A stretch of 15,414 nt of DNA from an uncultured Succinatimonas sp. (GCA_905201175.1 CAJKNC010000032.1:1-15414); one strand, 5' to 3'; positions 7,145 to 13,650 are shown, numbered from the stretch's first letter. The notes: a model not told the origin generated them from the sequence alone. Program-made: numbers and translations.

Positions 7145-8299
7145 CTATTTATCGGCATAAATTAAAAAAGCTCTGACGGCATTCTCCGCCGCCGTTTCTA
7201 TCAGCTTTGAGGCATTGCGCATCGATTCCTCTAAAGACATTGGCCCATTGCAGATAGAAAACATCGCTTTAATACTGCTGTCATAAAGTGCTCTGGCATC
7301 TTCAGTATAAGAGCCGCACAGAGCAATTGCAGGAACGTGATGCATTGCCGCTCTCTTAGCTGTACCCACCGGTGCCTTGCCGTTGATGCTTTGCCCATCC
7401 ATACGTCCCTCGCCAACAATTACAAGACTGCACCCTTTAAGCTTTTCTTCTATTTTTAATAAATCCAAAACGGTATCTATCCCAGACTGCAGCTTAGCAT
7501 TGCAGAAAAAGGTCAAGGCTGCTCCCATGCCTCCTGCAGCTCCTGCTCCTGCAAAATTTGTATAGTCCTTATTGAAGGCATTAACTAAAACCTTAGCATA
7601 GTTTTCCATGCCCTCTTCAAGCTCTTTTAATACCTCATCAGAGGCTCCCTTCTGCCTGCCGAATATATAGGTTGCACCGTTAGGCCCTAAAAGAGGATTA
7701 GTCACATCGCAGGTTCCGATAAAATCGGAAAAAATAATATTCTGATTAAGTCCGCTTATATCAATAGACGCTATTTTAATTAAATCGCGGCTTTTAAGCG
7801 GTGCTTCTATAAGCTTATTATCCTTATCAAAGAATTTTGCTCCCAAAGCCTGAGCAAAGCCCGCTCCGCCGTCATTAGTTGCACTGCCGCCAAGACCTAT
7901 CTTAAAGAAGCGAATGCCTTTATTTAAGGCATAGGCCACAGTCTCTCCTAAGCCGTAAGTGGTAGTATTTCGTACATCTAAATTATTTTTATCATATTTA
8001 TATATGCCGCAGCACTCTGCCATCTCTATAACTGCACTCTTGCCGCTGCACATAAAATGACATTCCGTCTGCTCGCCGTAGGCCCCGGTTACCGATATGC
8101 TTATTTTTTTATAATTATCCTGAGATAAGGTATTTTCTAAAGCTTCGATTAATCCTTCTCCGCCGTCGGATATGGGCAGATTTATAACCTCAGCATCAGG
8201 CTTAGCCTTTAAAATTCCTTTTTTTACTGCTTCTCCTGCTGCAAACGCTGAACAGCTGCCTTTGAAGGAATCCATGGCAGCTAATACCTTAAAACTCAT
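7145..8299 (-). CDS. Glycerate 2-kinase (GarK/GlxK family)
   Basis: Phosphorylates D-glycerate with ATP to 2-phosphoglycerate, feeding products of glyoxylate or aldaric-acid breakdown into glycolysis. 384 residues against 381 for E. coli GarK and GlxK, from which it cannot be told apart here. Family blocks in order: MDSFKGSCSA (9-18), ISDGGEG (43-49), IGLGGSATNDGGAG (134-147), TCDVTNPLLGPNGA (196-209), FGRQKGAS (213-220), GAGAAGGMGA (251-260) and GEGRMDGQS (296-304). All are intact, so it should be active. The start MSFKVLAAMDSFKG is canonical; only AGAGAAAG serves as ribosome site. It stands alone: no tartronate semialdehyde reductase, aldolase or transporter is adjacent, unlike the gar and glx operons. 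It lies between a functional dapE and a diverged dapE-tail copy (8818-8861), suggesting insertion. A dyad at 8325-8346 could be its operator. Confidence 0.92.
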   Translation of the reverse strand: MSFKVLAAMDSFKGSCSAFAAGEAVKKGILKAKPDAEVINLPISDGGEGLIEALENTLSQDNYKKISISVTGAYGEQTECHFMCSGKSAVIEMAECCGIYKYDKNNLDVRNTTTYGLGETVAYALNKGIRFFKIGLGGSATNDGGAGFAQALGAKFFDKDNKLIEAPLKSRDLIKIASIDISGLNQNIIFSDFIGTCDVTNPLLGPNGATYIFGRQKGASDEVLKELEEGMENYAKVLVNAFNKDYTNFAGAGAAGGMGAALTFFCNAKLQSGIDTVLDLLKIEEKLKGCSLVIVGEGRMDGQSINGKAPVGTAKRAAMHHVPAIALCGSYTEDARALYDSSIKAMFSICNGPMSLEESMRNASKLIETAAENAVRAFLIYADK

Positions 8300-8324
8300 A
8301 ATCTTTCTCTACCAGAAGTTAATT

Positions 8325-8346
8325 GTTATTTATGCAAGCAAATAAC
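8325..8346. promoter_or_regulatory. Candidate operator dyad upstream of glycerate kinase
   Basis: GTTATTT (8325-8331) and its exact reverse complement AAATAAC (8340-8346) flank eight bases containing TGCAAGCA. The dyad is 25-47 bases upstream of the start codon, where a repressor site or leader hairpin would be expected. No regulator family could be assigned. Confidence 0.4.
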
Positions 8347-8427
8347 ATCAGCCTAGTAATAAACCTTATACAAAATCCAGCACGTCTTTGCTGTCTTGCC
8401 GGGAACTTTTAAGCATTGCAAAAAAGC

Positions 8428-8452
8428 TTTGATAATTCCAAGAATTATCAAA
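8428..8452. promoter_or_regulatory. Perfect 11-bp inverted repeat, possible regulator site
   Basis: TTTGATAATTC (8428-8438), loop CAA, GAATTATCAAA (8442-8452). It lies about 130 bases upstream of the glycerate kinase start and has no T-run on either side that would make it a standard terminator. Function unknown: an operator or an RNA hairpin are both possible. Confidence 0.45.
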
Positions 8453-8585
8453 ATTTCTTTATACAGTCCTTAAAAGCCATAATAGCAGAAAAGCTTTTTT
8501 ATGATGGCGCACTCTGCTTAAAAAATTAAGCGCACCAGACATTCTGTAAACCTAGCTGCCGCTTTTTATTTAAGCAATATATGTC

Positions 8586-8608
8586 TTGACTTGAAGCTTT
8601 AAGAATTT
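8586..8608 (+). promoter_or_regulatory. Weak promoter-like pair pointing to 8818-8898
   Basis: TTGACT at 8586-8591 is a strong -35 match; about 17-19 bases later stands the run TTTATATC, which offers only imperfect -10 choices. No gene follows on this strand before the hairpin at 8874-8898, so a transcript from here would be non-coding or a relic. Confidence 0.22.
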
Positions 8609-8817
8609 TTTATATCTTTGTAAAAGCTGCGGCTTAATCACTCTAAGCTATTATTATTTATGTAATTTATGCAAATCTGTCTGACGGCTTCAAGCCGTAA
8701 GGCAAAGTCTCTGTAAGAGATAAAATTAACTCATGGCGGGAAAAATTTTCAGATCTTCAAGCTTGAGGCGGCAGTTAACAAAGAGCAAAATCTAGACTGC
8801 ATTCAGGCTGCCTTGAA

Positions 8818-8861
8818 ATCTAAAAGAGCTCTTCTGTCTGAAACTAGAAGAGCTCCATAAA
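8818..8861 (+). pseudogene. Fragment duplicating the 3' end of dapE
   Basis: These 44 bases match the last 44 coding bases of dapE before its stop (6740-6783) at 39 positions, in the same orientation and with no gap. Read in the dapE frame they give NLKELFCLKLEELHK against DLKEIFYLTLEELHK in DapE. An in-frame TGA stands immediately before it, the dapE stop codon itself is lost (AAG follows), and no further dapE sequence is recognisable upstream, so this is a remnant and not a gene. It is followed by a copy of the dapE terminator. The conserved-looking substitutions suggest divergence from a real dapE, possibly a foreign allele. Confidence 0.75.
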
Positions 8862-8873
8862 AAGCTTTATTTT

Positions 8874-8898
8874 AACAGGCGCTTTTAAGCTCGCCTGT
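8874..8898. terminator. Terminator-like hairpin downstream of argD (repeat copy B)
   Basis: ACAGGCG (8875-8881) pairs with CGCCTGT (8892-8898) across a 10-base loop. It matches the dapE terminator at 22 of 25 positions and starts 9 bases beyond the argD stop. Neither side has a clean T-run, so as a terminator for argD it is probably moderate. Confidence 0.6.
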
Positions 8899-8906
8899 CT
8901 TTCCTG

Positions 8907-10121
8907 TTACTGCTCATTGAGCTTAACAAAATCGGCAAAAGCCTTATCCATAAGCTTTAAGGACTTAGCAATTACTGACTTTCTGATATTCAAGGCCGGA
9001 GTCAAGCGCAGCACATTAGCGCCGGCAACTAAGGTCAAAAGCTTTTCGTCTGCGCAGCACTTCTGCAGCCTGCCGCTTTGTCCATGATATTTTTCATTTA
9101 AGACGCAGCCTATCAATAGGCCCTTGCCTCTGATAGTCTCAAAGAGATGATACTTATCATTAAGCTCAGCTAATCCCTGTCTTAACAGCTCGCTTCTCTC
9201 CTGCACCTTTTTCAAAAACTTTGGATTAGATACTTTAGTTACAATATAAGAGCCTACGGCACAGGCTAAAGCATTGCCGCCGAAGGTTGATCCATGAGTG
9301 CCGGGACCGAAATGAGAGGCAATCTTATCTGAGGTTAAAATTGCGCCAATCGGCAAGCCTGAGGCTAAGCCCTTAGCTGTAGTTAAGATATCCGGCTTTA
9401 CCGGGGTCTGCTCGTAAGCATAGAAGGTACCAGTTCTGCCTACGCCAGTCTGTACCTCGTCGAAAATTAATAAAGCATTATGCTTGTCGCATAATTCGCG
9501 GGCTTTCTTTAAGAATTCGTCTGTAGCTGTAATAATGCCGCCTTCACCCTGTACAGGCTCAAGCATAATGCAGCAGGTCTTGTCGGAAACAGCCTTTTCT
9601 AAAGCCTCGATGTCATTAAAGGGCAGATGCGTAATGGATGCAGGCTTAGGACCAAAGCCGTCTGAGTATTTATCCTGTCCGCCTACTGATACTGAAAATA
9701 AAGTACGTCCGTGGAAGCTGTTAGTAAAGGAGATAATTTCATTTTTTTCAGCGCCGTAATCTAAAAAAGCTGTATGGCGGGCTAGCTTCAAGGCAGCTTC
9801 ATTAGCCTCAGCGCCGGAATTTACAAAGAAAACCTTATCATAGCCTGTAAGCGCCACAAGCTTTGAGGCCAGCTCTAAGGTCTTGTTATTTGTAAAAATA
9901 TTACTGATATGGATCAGCTCCTGGCACTGTTTTTTGATGATTTTCTGGACATTGTTAGGCGTATGTCCTAAGCAGTTTACAGCAATGCCTGCCGTCAAAT
10001 CCAAATAACGCTCCCCTCTGTCATCATACATATAAGAGCCATGGGCTTTAACCATCAGCATATCCATAGGCTTATAGCAGGGGATCATCACTTCATCAAA
10101 AGTTTTTCTAGTAATCTTCAT
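8907..10121 (-). CDS. argD: Acetylornithine aminotransferase ArgD
   Basis: PLP enzyme converting N-acetylglutamate semialdehyde and glutamate to N-acetylornithine; many ArgD proteins also act as N-succinyl-diaminopimelate aminotransferase (DapC) in lysine synthesis. 404 residues (E. coli 406). Class-III aminotransferase features: DLTAGIAVNCLGH (41-53), the phosphate-binding NSGAEANEAALKLAR (101-115), SFHGRT (135-140) with the ring-stacking Phe136, EPVQGEGG (188-195), IFDEVQTGVGRTG with Asp221, PLP lysine Lys250 in TTAKGLASGLPIGA, and HGSTFGGNALA (276-286). AAGGA lies 7 bases before the ATG. It starts 20 bases after the acetylglutamate synthase-like gene and is the last gene of the arg cluster. 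With dapE less than 2.2 kb away, a dual Arg/Lys role is plausible. Confidence 0.94.
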   Translation of the reverse strand: MKITRKTFDEVMIPCYKPMDMLMVKAHGSYMYDDRGERYLDLTAGIAVNCLGHTPNNVQKIIKKQCQELIHISNIFTNNKTLELASKLVALTGYDKVFFVNSGAEANEAALKLARHTAFLDYGAEKNEIISFTNSFHGRTLFSVSVGGQDKYSDGFGPKPASITHLPFNDIEALEKAVSDKTCCIMLEPVQGEGGIITATDEFLKKARELCDKHNALLIFDEVQTGVGRTGTFYAYEQTPVKPDILTTAKGLASGLPIGAILTSDKIASHFGPGTHGSTFGGNALACAVGSYIVTKVSNPKFLKKVQERSELLRQGLAELNDKYHLFETIRGKGLLIGCVLNEKYHGQSGRLQKCCADEKLLTLVAGANVLRLTPALNIRKSVIAKSLKLMDKAFADFVKLNEQ

Positions 10122-10141
10122 AATCTAATCCTTAACCTCAA

Positions 10142-10828
10142 TTACTTAATTACGGCTGCATGAATCAATTCATGAGCATGAGACTTAACATCAAAGATAT
10201 AAGCAACTTCATCGCACTCATTTCTTTTAGGACAATTTTCACAATCCTTGAGGATCTTTTCAGGCAAAGCCTCAATTACCGTTTTATCAAAACCTACGCG
10301 TGCAAAAAACTGCGGGCTGCGGGTCAGCACAAAGACTCGTTCAATATACATGCGGGCTGCACGCTTCAATAAAAAGTTGACGATAGCTCGGCCCTGTCCC
10401 TGACGCTGAATTACCGGAGATACGCCTAAAGATCTAATTTCAGCTAAGCCTGAATCATAAACAAACAGACAGGCACAGCCCACAACCTGATCATCCTTAA
10501 CGCAGACGGCAAAGGTCTGAATATTGCGGATAATATCATTGCGCTTGCGCGGCAGATTCTGCCCTTGGGCTGCCCAGAAGGATACCATCTCCATCAGGGC
10601 GTCAACATCTGCTAAAGTAGCCTGCCGCACCTGATAATTCTGCTTTGACTGCTTTAAAAATATATTATTTAAAACAACTAAGGACTGCCCCATTCGCTTT
10701 ACATCTTCGGCAGTAACTGCTCCTTCATGGTACATTTTCTGCACCTTTTCATAGATTTCTTCTAAGGTCTGATCTTTTAGCTCATCTAAAATAACAAAAT
10801 TAATAGAGTTCTTAGTCTCTGCGCTCAT
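10142..10828 (-). CDS. argA: Short stand-alone N-acetylglutamate synthase (GNAT)
   Basis: Probably catalyses the first arginine step, glutamate plus acetyl-CoA to N-acetylglutamate. 228 residues, lacking the amino-acid-kinase domain of classical E. coli ArgA (443). Residues 66-213 form a GNAT domain: YQVRQATLADVDALMEMV (65-82), VVGCACLFVYDSGLAEIRSLGVSP (115-138), and the acetyl-CoA loop QRQGQGRA (141-148). LPEKILKDCENCPKRNECDE (188-207) matches the C-terminal cysteine-containing block of short NAGS proteins and ArgH(A)-fused domains, as far as I recall that family. Residues 1-64 are an extra, probably helical segment I do not recognise. GGAG lies 6 bases before the ATG. Position between argB and argD supports the role. 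The symbol is functional, not by full-length similarity. Confidence 0.8.
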   Translation of the reverse strand: MSAETKNSINFVILDELKDQTLEEIYEKVQKMYHEGAVTAEDVKRMGQSLVVLNNIFLKQSKQNYQVRQATLADVDALMEMVSFWAAQGQNLPRKRNDIIRNIQTFAVCVKDDQVVGCACLFVYDSGLAEIRSLGVSPVIQRQGQGRAIVNFLLKRAARMYIERVFVLTRSPQFFARVGFDKTVIEALPEKILKDCENCPKRNECDEVAYIFDVKSHAHELIHAAVIK

Positions 10829-10891
10829 ATCTTACTCCACGAGCTGTTTGGTATATATAAACTTATTTTTAAAATTATTTTTTTAGTGATG

Positions 10892-10915
10892 GATAAAGGC
10901 CTTGCGGCCTTTATC
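10892..10915 (-). other. Intercistronic hairpin directly after argB
   Basis: Perfect 10-bp stem GATAAAGGCC/GGCCTTTATC with a four-base loop; its outermost base overlaps the last base of the argB stop codon. No T-run follows on the minus strand (CATCACTAAAA follows), so it does not look like a full terminator. It separates argCB from the downstream pair within an 86-base gap whose remainder is very AT-rich and may hold an internal promoter. Confidence 0.7.
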
Positions 10916-11673
10916 TAGGCATTGAAGGCTGTTCCTAAACGACGTCGGTCGAAAAGGTTTAATGCGAGATTGGGATCTTTATAGGAGGCGATGTAGACAG
11001 GCTTCTTAATATTCTTAGCAGCTAACAGAGCATTATTGACTTTAACTGCCATACCTTCGGTGATTACGCCTGAGGCGATAAGCTTAGCTGAAAGCTCTTC
11101 ATCAAGACTTTCAATTACTTTGCCGTCAGCATCAAGTACGCCCGGAACATCGGAAATAAAATATAGGGGTGCATTTAAAAGCAAGGCTATAGCCTGTGCG
11201 CAGTCATCTGCATTAACATTATACATAAGGCCGTTATCATCAATGGCCAAAGAGGCTAATACAGGAGTATATCCATTATCTAAAAGCGAATTTAAATAAT
11301 CTGCACTTAAAGGCTCGACTTTGCCGACCATGCCCAATTTCTCAGAGAGCTTAGATACCTTTAAAGTCTTGCCGTCCGAGCACAGGCCGCCTATTGCGCA
11401 AAGGCCGTTTTTTATAGCTAAAGCCTGTAAATTATGATTGCACATGCCGGCTAAGGCTGCACATATATAAGGCATCTGCTCAGGCAAAGAGACTCTGAGG
11501 CCGTCAATTTTTTTTACCTCTAAGGATAGATCCTTAAATAAGGCATCAACCTCCACTCCGCCGCCGTGGACAACCACCAAGCGCTTGCCGCAGGCAGATT
11601 TAAATAAATCCGACAGCTCCTGCACCGCGCCTAAGGCTTTGCCGCTTAGCTTTACAACAACTGTTTCCTTCAT
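10915..11673 (-). CDS. argB: Acetylglutamate kinase ArgB
   Basis: Phosphorylates N-acetylglutamate with ATP, the second arginine step. 252 residues, similar to E. coli ArgB (258) and lacking the N-terminal helix of the arginine-inhibited hexameric type, so by family knowledge it is probably a homodimer not inhibited by arginine. Seen: VVVKLSGKALG (5-15) with Lys8, VVHGGG (34-39), the N-acetylglutamate-binding IDGLRVS (56-62) with Arg60, YNVNADDCA (151-159) with Asn154, ISDVPGVLD (173-181), and ITEGMAVKVNNAL (204-216) with Lys211. It is 13 bases downstream of argC. The ribosome site is poor (GGA 4 bases before the ATG), compatible with coupling to argC. Confidence 0.93.
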   Translation of the reverse strand: MKETVVVKLSGKALGAVQELSDLFKSACGKRLVVVHGGGVEVDALFKDLSLEVKKIDGLRVSLPEQMPYICAALAGMCNHNLQALAIKNGLCAIGGLCSDGKTLKVSKLSEKLGMVGKVEPLSADYLNSLLDNGYTPVLASLAIDDNGLMYNVNADDCAQAIALLLNAPLYFISDVPGVLDADGKVIESLDEELSAKLIASGVITEGMAVKVNNALLAAKNIKKPVYIASYKDPNLALNLFDRRRLGTAFNA

Positions 11674-11686
11674 CTATCCATAAAAC

Positions 11687-12694
11687 CTATATTAAAGCTT
11701 CTGTTTCTTTAAATCCGTAGTAAAGATTTAAAATCTGAACTGCTTGAGCCGAAGCGCCTTTTAATAAATTATCGATACAGGAACATACTACAACATAACC
11801 GTCGGAGACCTTAAGGCCGAGATCACAAAACGGAGTGTTCTGCACGCTGGCAAGCTTTGGCAATGCTTTAGCAGAAAAGCGTACTAAAGGCTTATCTTTA
11901 TAAGCATTCTCAAAACTCTTGACCACCATCTCCTCATTAACATTATCCTTAAGCTTTGCAGTCACAGTAGCATGAATGCCGCGCTTAAAATTACCTAAAT
12001 GAGGAGTAAAAATAACCTTAGTGCCTAAATGCTCGCAAATCTCCGGACAATGGCGATGCGTAAATACGCCGTAAGCATTCAGACTGACCTCACAGAAGCT
12101 GTTGGTAAGCTTAGCCTTGCGTCCGGCTCCTGAAACGCCGCTCACAGCATCAATTACAGGGCAAAAAGCTGTATCTATTAAGCCATTATCAACTAAAGGC
12201 TTTAAAGCTAACTGCGAGGCTGTAGGGTAGCAGCCAGGCAGAGAGATCATCTTAGTCTTTCTTAAAGCATTGACGTCAACATACTCGCCTAAAGCATATA
12301 CGGCATCAGCTAATAAATCCAAGTGCTCATGCTCAAAGCCATATGCTTTAGCAAAAACTTTAGGATCAGATAAACGGAAAGCTCCTGAAAGATCAAATAC
12401 AGCTACCCCTGCTTTTACTAAATCATAAGCTAAATCATGACTTACTTTATGATCGGTTGCCAAGAATACAGCCTGAGCGCGCTCAATTAAGGTCTTTACA
12501 TCATAAAGCGGCTCTAAAGGCAAATCGCAGATTGATTTTAAATTGCCGTAAAGATCGGAAATCAAGCGTCCCTTATCTTCAGATCGCTCAGAGACAAATA
12601 AGCCTGCTAATTCTAACTGACTATGACGTGAAATAAGACGGCATAACTCGGCACCGGCATAACCGCTAGCGCCAACGACTGCAACCTTAATCAT
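11687..12694 (-). CDS. argC: N-acetyl-gamma-glutamyl-phosphate reductase ArgC
   Basis: NADPH-dependent reduction of N-acetylglutamyl phosphate to the semialdehyde, third arginine step. 335 residues (E. coli 334). N-terminal Rossmann motif VGASGYAGAEL (7-17), FDLSGAFRLSD (100-110), catalytic Cys155 in SLPGCYPTAS, GVSGAGRK (186-193), catalytic-site His215 in THRHCPEI, and the nucleotide-binding C-terminal DNLLKGASAQAVQ (312-324). AGGAG stands 9 bases before the ATG. It is first of the argC-argB-NAGS-argD cluster, so its upstream region carries the main promoter. I found no full ArgR box there, but there is a perfect 8-bp leader hairpin and a tandem AAAAAAGTGC repeat. Confidence 0.95.
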   Translation of the reverse strand: MIKVAVVGASGYAGAELCRLISRHSQLELAGLFVSERSEDKGRLISDLYGNLKSICDLPLEPLYDVKTLIERAQAVFLATDHKVSHDLAYDLVKAGVAVFDLSGAFRLSDPKVFAKAYGFEHEHLDLLADAVYALGEYVDVNALRKTKMISLPGCYPTASQLALKPLVDNGLIDTAFCPVIDAVSGVSGAGRKAKLTNSFCEVSLNAYGVFTHRHCPEICEHLGTKVIFTPHLGNFKRGIHATVTAKLKDNVNEEMVVKSFENAYKDKPLVRFSAKALPKLASVQNTPFCDLGLKVSDGYVVVCSCIDNLLKGASAQAVQILNLYYGFKETEALI

Positions 12695-12719
12695 AAAAAA
12701 ATGCTCCTAAATCTATAAA

Positions 12720-12741
12720 TTAGGCTATAAGTTTAGCCTAA
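12720..12741 (-). promoter_or_regulatory. Stem-loop in the argC leader
   Basis: TTAGGCTA and TAGCCTAA form a perfect 8-bp stem around a six-base loop, ending 25 bases upstream of the argC start and just ahead of the AGGAG. No T-run follows on the minus strand. It could be an operator dyad, an mRNA-stability hairpin or part of a leader control structure; nothing in the sequence decides. Confidence 0.45.
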
Positions 12742-12784
12742 GCACTTTTTTATGAGCAACAGGGAAATGATTTTGCACTTTTTT
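12742..12784 (-). repeat. Tandem AAAAAAGTGC repeat upstream of argC
   Basis: The ten-base word GCACTTTTTT (AAAAAAGTGC on the arg strand) occurs at 12742-12751 and 12775-12784, 33 bases apart, about three helical turns. A possible minus-strand -35 TTGCTC with a -10 TAAACT 18 bases on lies across the promoter-proximal copy and the stem-loop. A role as paired regulator half-sites is a guess. Confidence 0.35.
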
Positions 12785-13013
12785 TGACTTCCAAGTACAA
12801 GCTGTATATTAAAACTTCTCCATAATAAAAAACTACCAGACTAGATAATAAGCTATAAGCCGTAAAATAAATGCCAGATAATCTGCCTAAACTAAAAAGT
12901 TGTTAATAATCATACCTAAGAAAGCTTTGTTATTGAGAATAATCTAAGCGCAGAATTCATCCTCCAGCTCAAAAAAGATTAAAGGAACTATAACTCTACG
13001 GCCGAACTGCGCA

Positions 13014-13145
13014 TCAGCTGCTAATTGTTGCTTCGTGCTTTGCACATTTTAGCTCTTTAACAAAAAACAGCTTGTCTGCTGTCAGCAGTTTATGCATATG
13101 ATCCGTCAGTGCCGCAGGAAGATTCTTTAAAAAAACAAAACACAT
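13014..13145 (-). CDS. Possible 43-residue ORF or gene remnant
   Basis: An ATG at 13145 opens a 43-codon frame ending in TGA at 13014-13016. The sequence has protein-like composition in its second half (TDHMHKLLTADKLFFVKEL at residues 14-32), and the DNA is less AT-rich than its surroundings, which hints at coding origin. An AGGA stands about 10 bases before the ATG. I do not recognise a family. It could be a small gene, the surviving piece of a decayed one, or chance. Confidence 0.25.
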   Translation of the reverse strand: MCFVFLKNLPAALTDHMHKLLTADKLFFVKELKCAKHEATISS

Positions 13146-13256
13146 CAAAAAAATTTCCTACAGATAACATATTCTTGCAGCAGTTATAAGAAAAAAATAA
13201 TTTATTTTTTCAATAATTTTATATGCTTAATTCTTTCCTAGGATATTCAAAAAATT

Positions 13257-13274
13257 CTGTCTGATTGCAGACAG
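13257..13274. other. Perfect 7-bp hairpin in the gene-poor region
   Basis: CTGTCTG, loop ATTG, CAGACAG. No T-run on either side and no gene near enough to assign it to. Confidence 0.4.
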
Positions 13275-13593
13275 CTCCTGCAAGCTCAAAAATAAACATC
13301 AATATCCCCTACCTGTTTTTTTCGATAAGTGTGCAAAATAATACAAGCGAATCTTTCCTTTTCCAGTTTTGATTTTTCAACCGCAGCACAGCAGCTTAAG
13401 CTCAATAACTAAATAGAAAATATTTTTGGGATGAATAAACTTTAGCTCTTAAGATAAGGAATAATACAGAATATGCGATATTAAAAGCCTTCAAGATAAA
13501 ACCGCTGTGAGTTATGACAGCAAAAATAAATAATTAAGAAAATTATGCCGTAAATTTTAATATACGGCTTATAGCTTGTCTTTTCATAAAAAC

Positions 13594-13618
13594 AAAAAAA
13601 GGTGGGACTATCCCACCT
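13594..13618 (-). terminator. Intrinsic terminator of the GntR-lyase operon
   Basis: On the minus strand the stem AGGTGGGA/TCCCACCT with a 3-base apex is followed directly by T7 (complement of 13594-13600). It lies 32 bases after the lyase stop. Textbook form. Confidence 0.93.
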
Positions 13619-13650
13619 AAAAGCTTGGGGTTATTAACAAATTAAAATTA

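Larger units (their letters stand above)
8300..8817. other. Gene-free region upstream of glycerate kinase
   Basis: About 520 AT-rich bases with no convincing gene; the ORFs I traced are about 30 codons or fewer and have no family-like features. It holds the two dyads listed separately, a small hairpin GCTTAA/TTAAGC (8516-8531), a 7-base perfect dyad ACGGCTT/AAGCCGT around 8684-8698, and a plus-strand promoter-like pair near 8586. The upstream promoter of glycerate kinase should be here but I cannot place it confidently. Confidence 0.55.
12850..13577. repeat. 15-bp perfect inverted repeat bounding about 730 bp
   Basis: AAGCTATAAGCCGTA at 12850-12864 has its exact reverse complement TACGGCTTATAGCTT at 13563-13577. 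The arrangement resembles terminal inverted repeats of a small or decayed element, but no transposase is visible inside and I could not see a clear target-site duplication outside. Confidence 0.4.
12785..13591. other. Large gene-poor intergenic region
   Basis: About 0.8 kb between the arg promoter area and the terminator of the lyase gene. It is clearly AT-rich and full of stops in all frames, apart from a less AT-rich patch near 13000-13110 that carries the 43-codon ORF listed separately. It holds a 15-bp inverted repeat at its edges, a 7-bp hairpin at 13257-13274, a 5-bp hairpin CTGCT/AGCAG near 13076-13088 and one GCCGTA/TACGGC pair (13547-13568). No tRNA, CRISPR or recognisable transposase. 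Confidence 0.6.

Noticed and set aside
8733..8795. 20-codon plus-strand ORF starting MAGKIF
   Set aside because: Too short, no ribosome site, no recognisable motif.
9484..9759. Open frames of 60-100 codons opposite argD, dusC, pyrC, argB and others
   Set aside because: They lie antisense to strongly recognised genes, lack ribosome sites and show no family features; they are by-products of codon bias.
12784..12812. Plus-strand promoter TTGACT-N17-TATTAA
   Set aside because: Good spacing and sequence, but no gene or terminated RNA follows on the plus strand, and AT-rich spacers give such matches often. Not listed as a feature.
12695..12960. ArgR boxes upstream of argC
   Set aside because: I looked for the 18-bp TGAAT...ATTCA palindrome and found only half-site fragments near 12951-12961, too far away and not paired.
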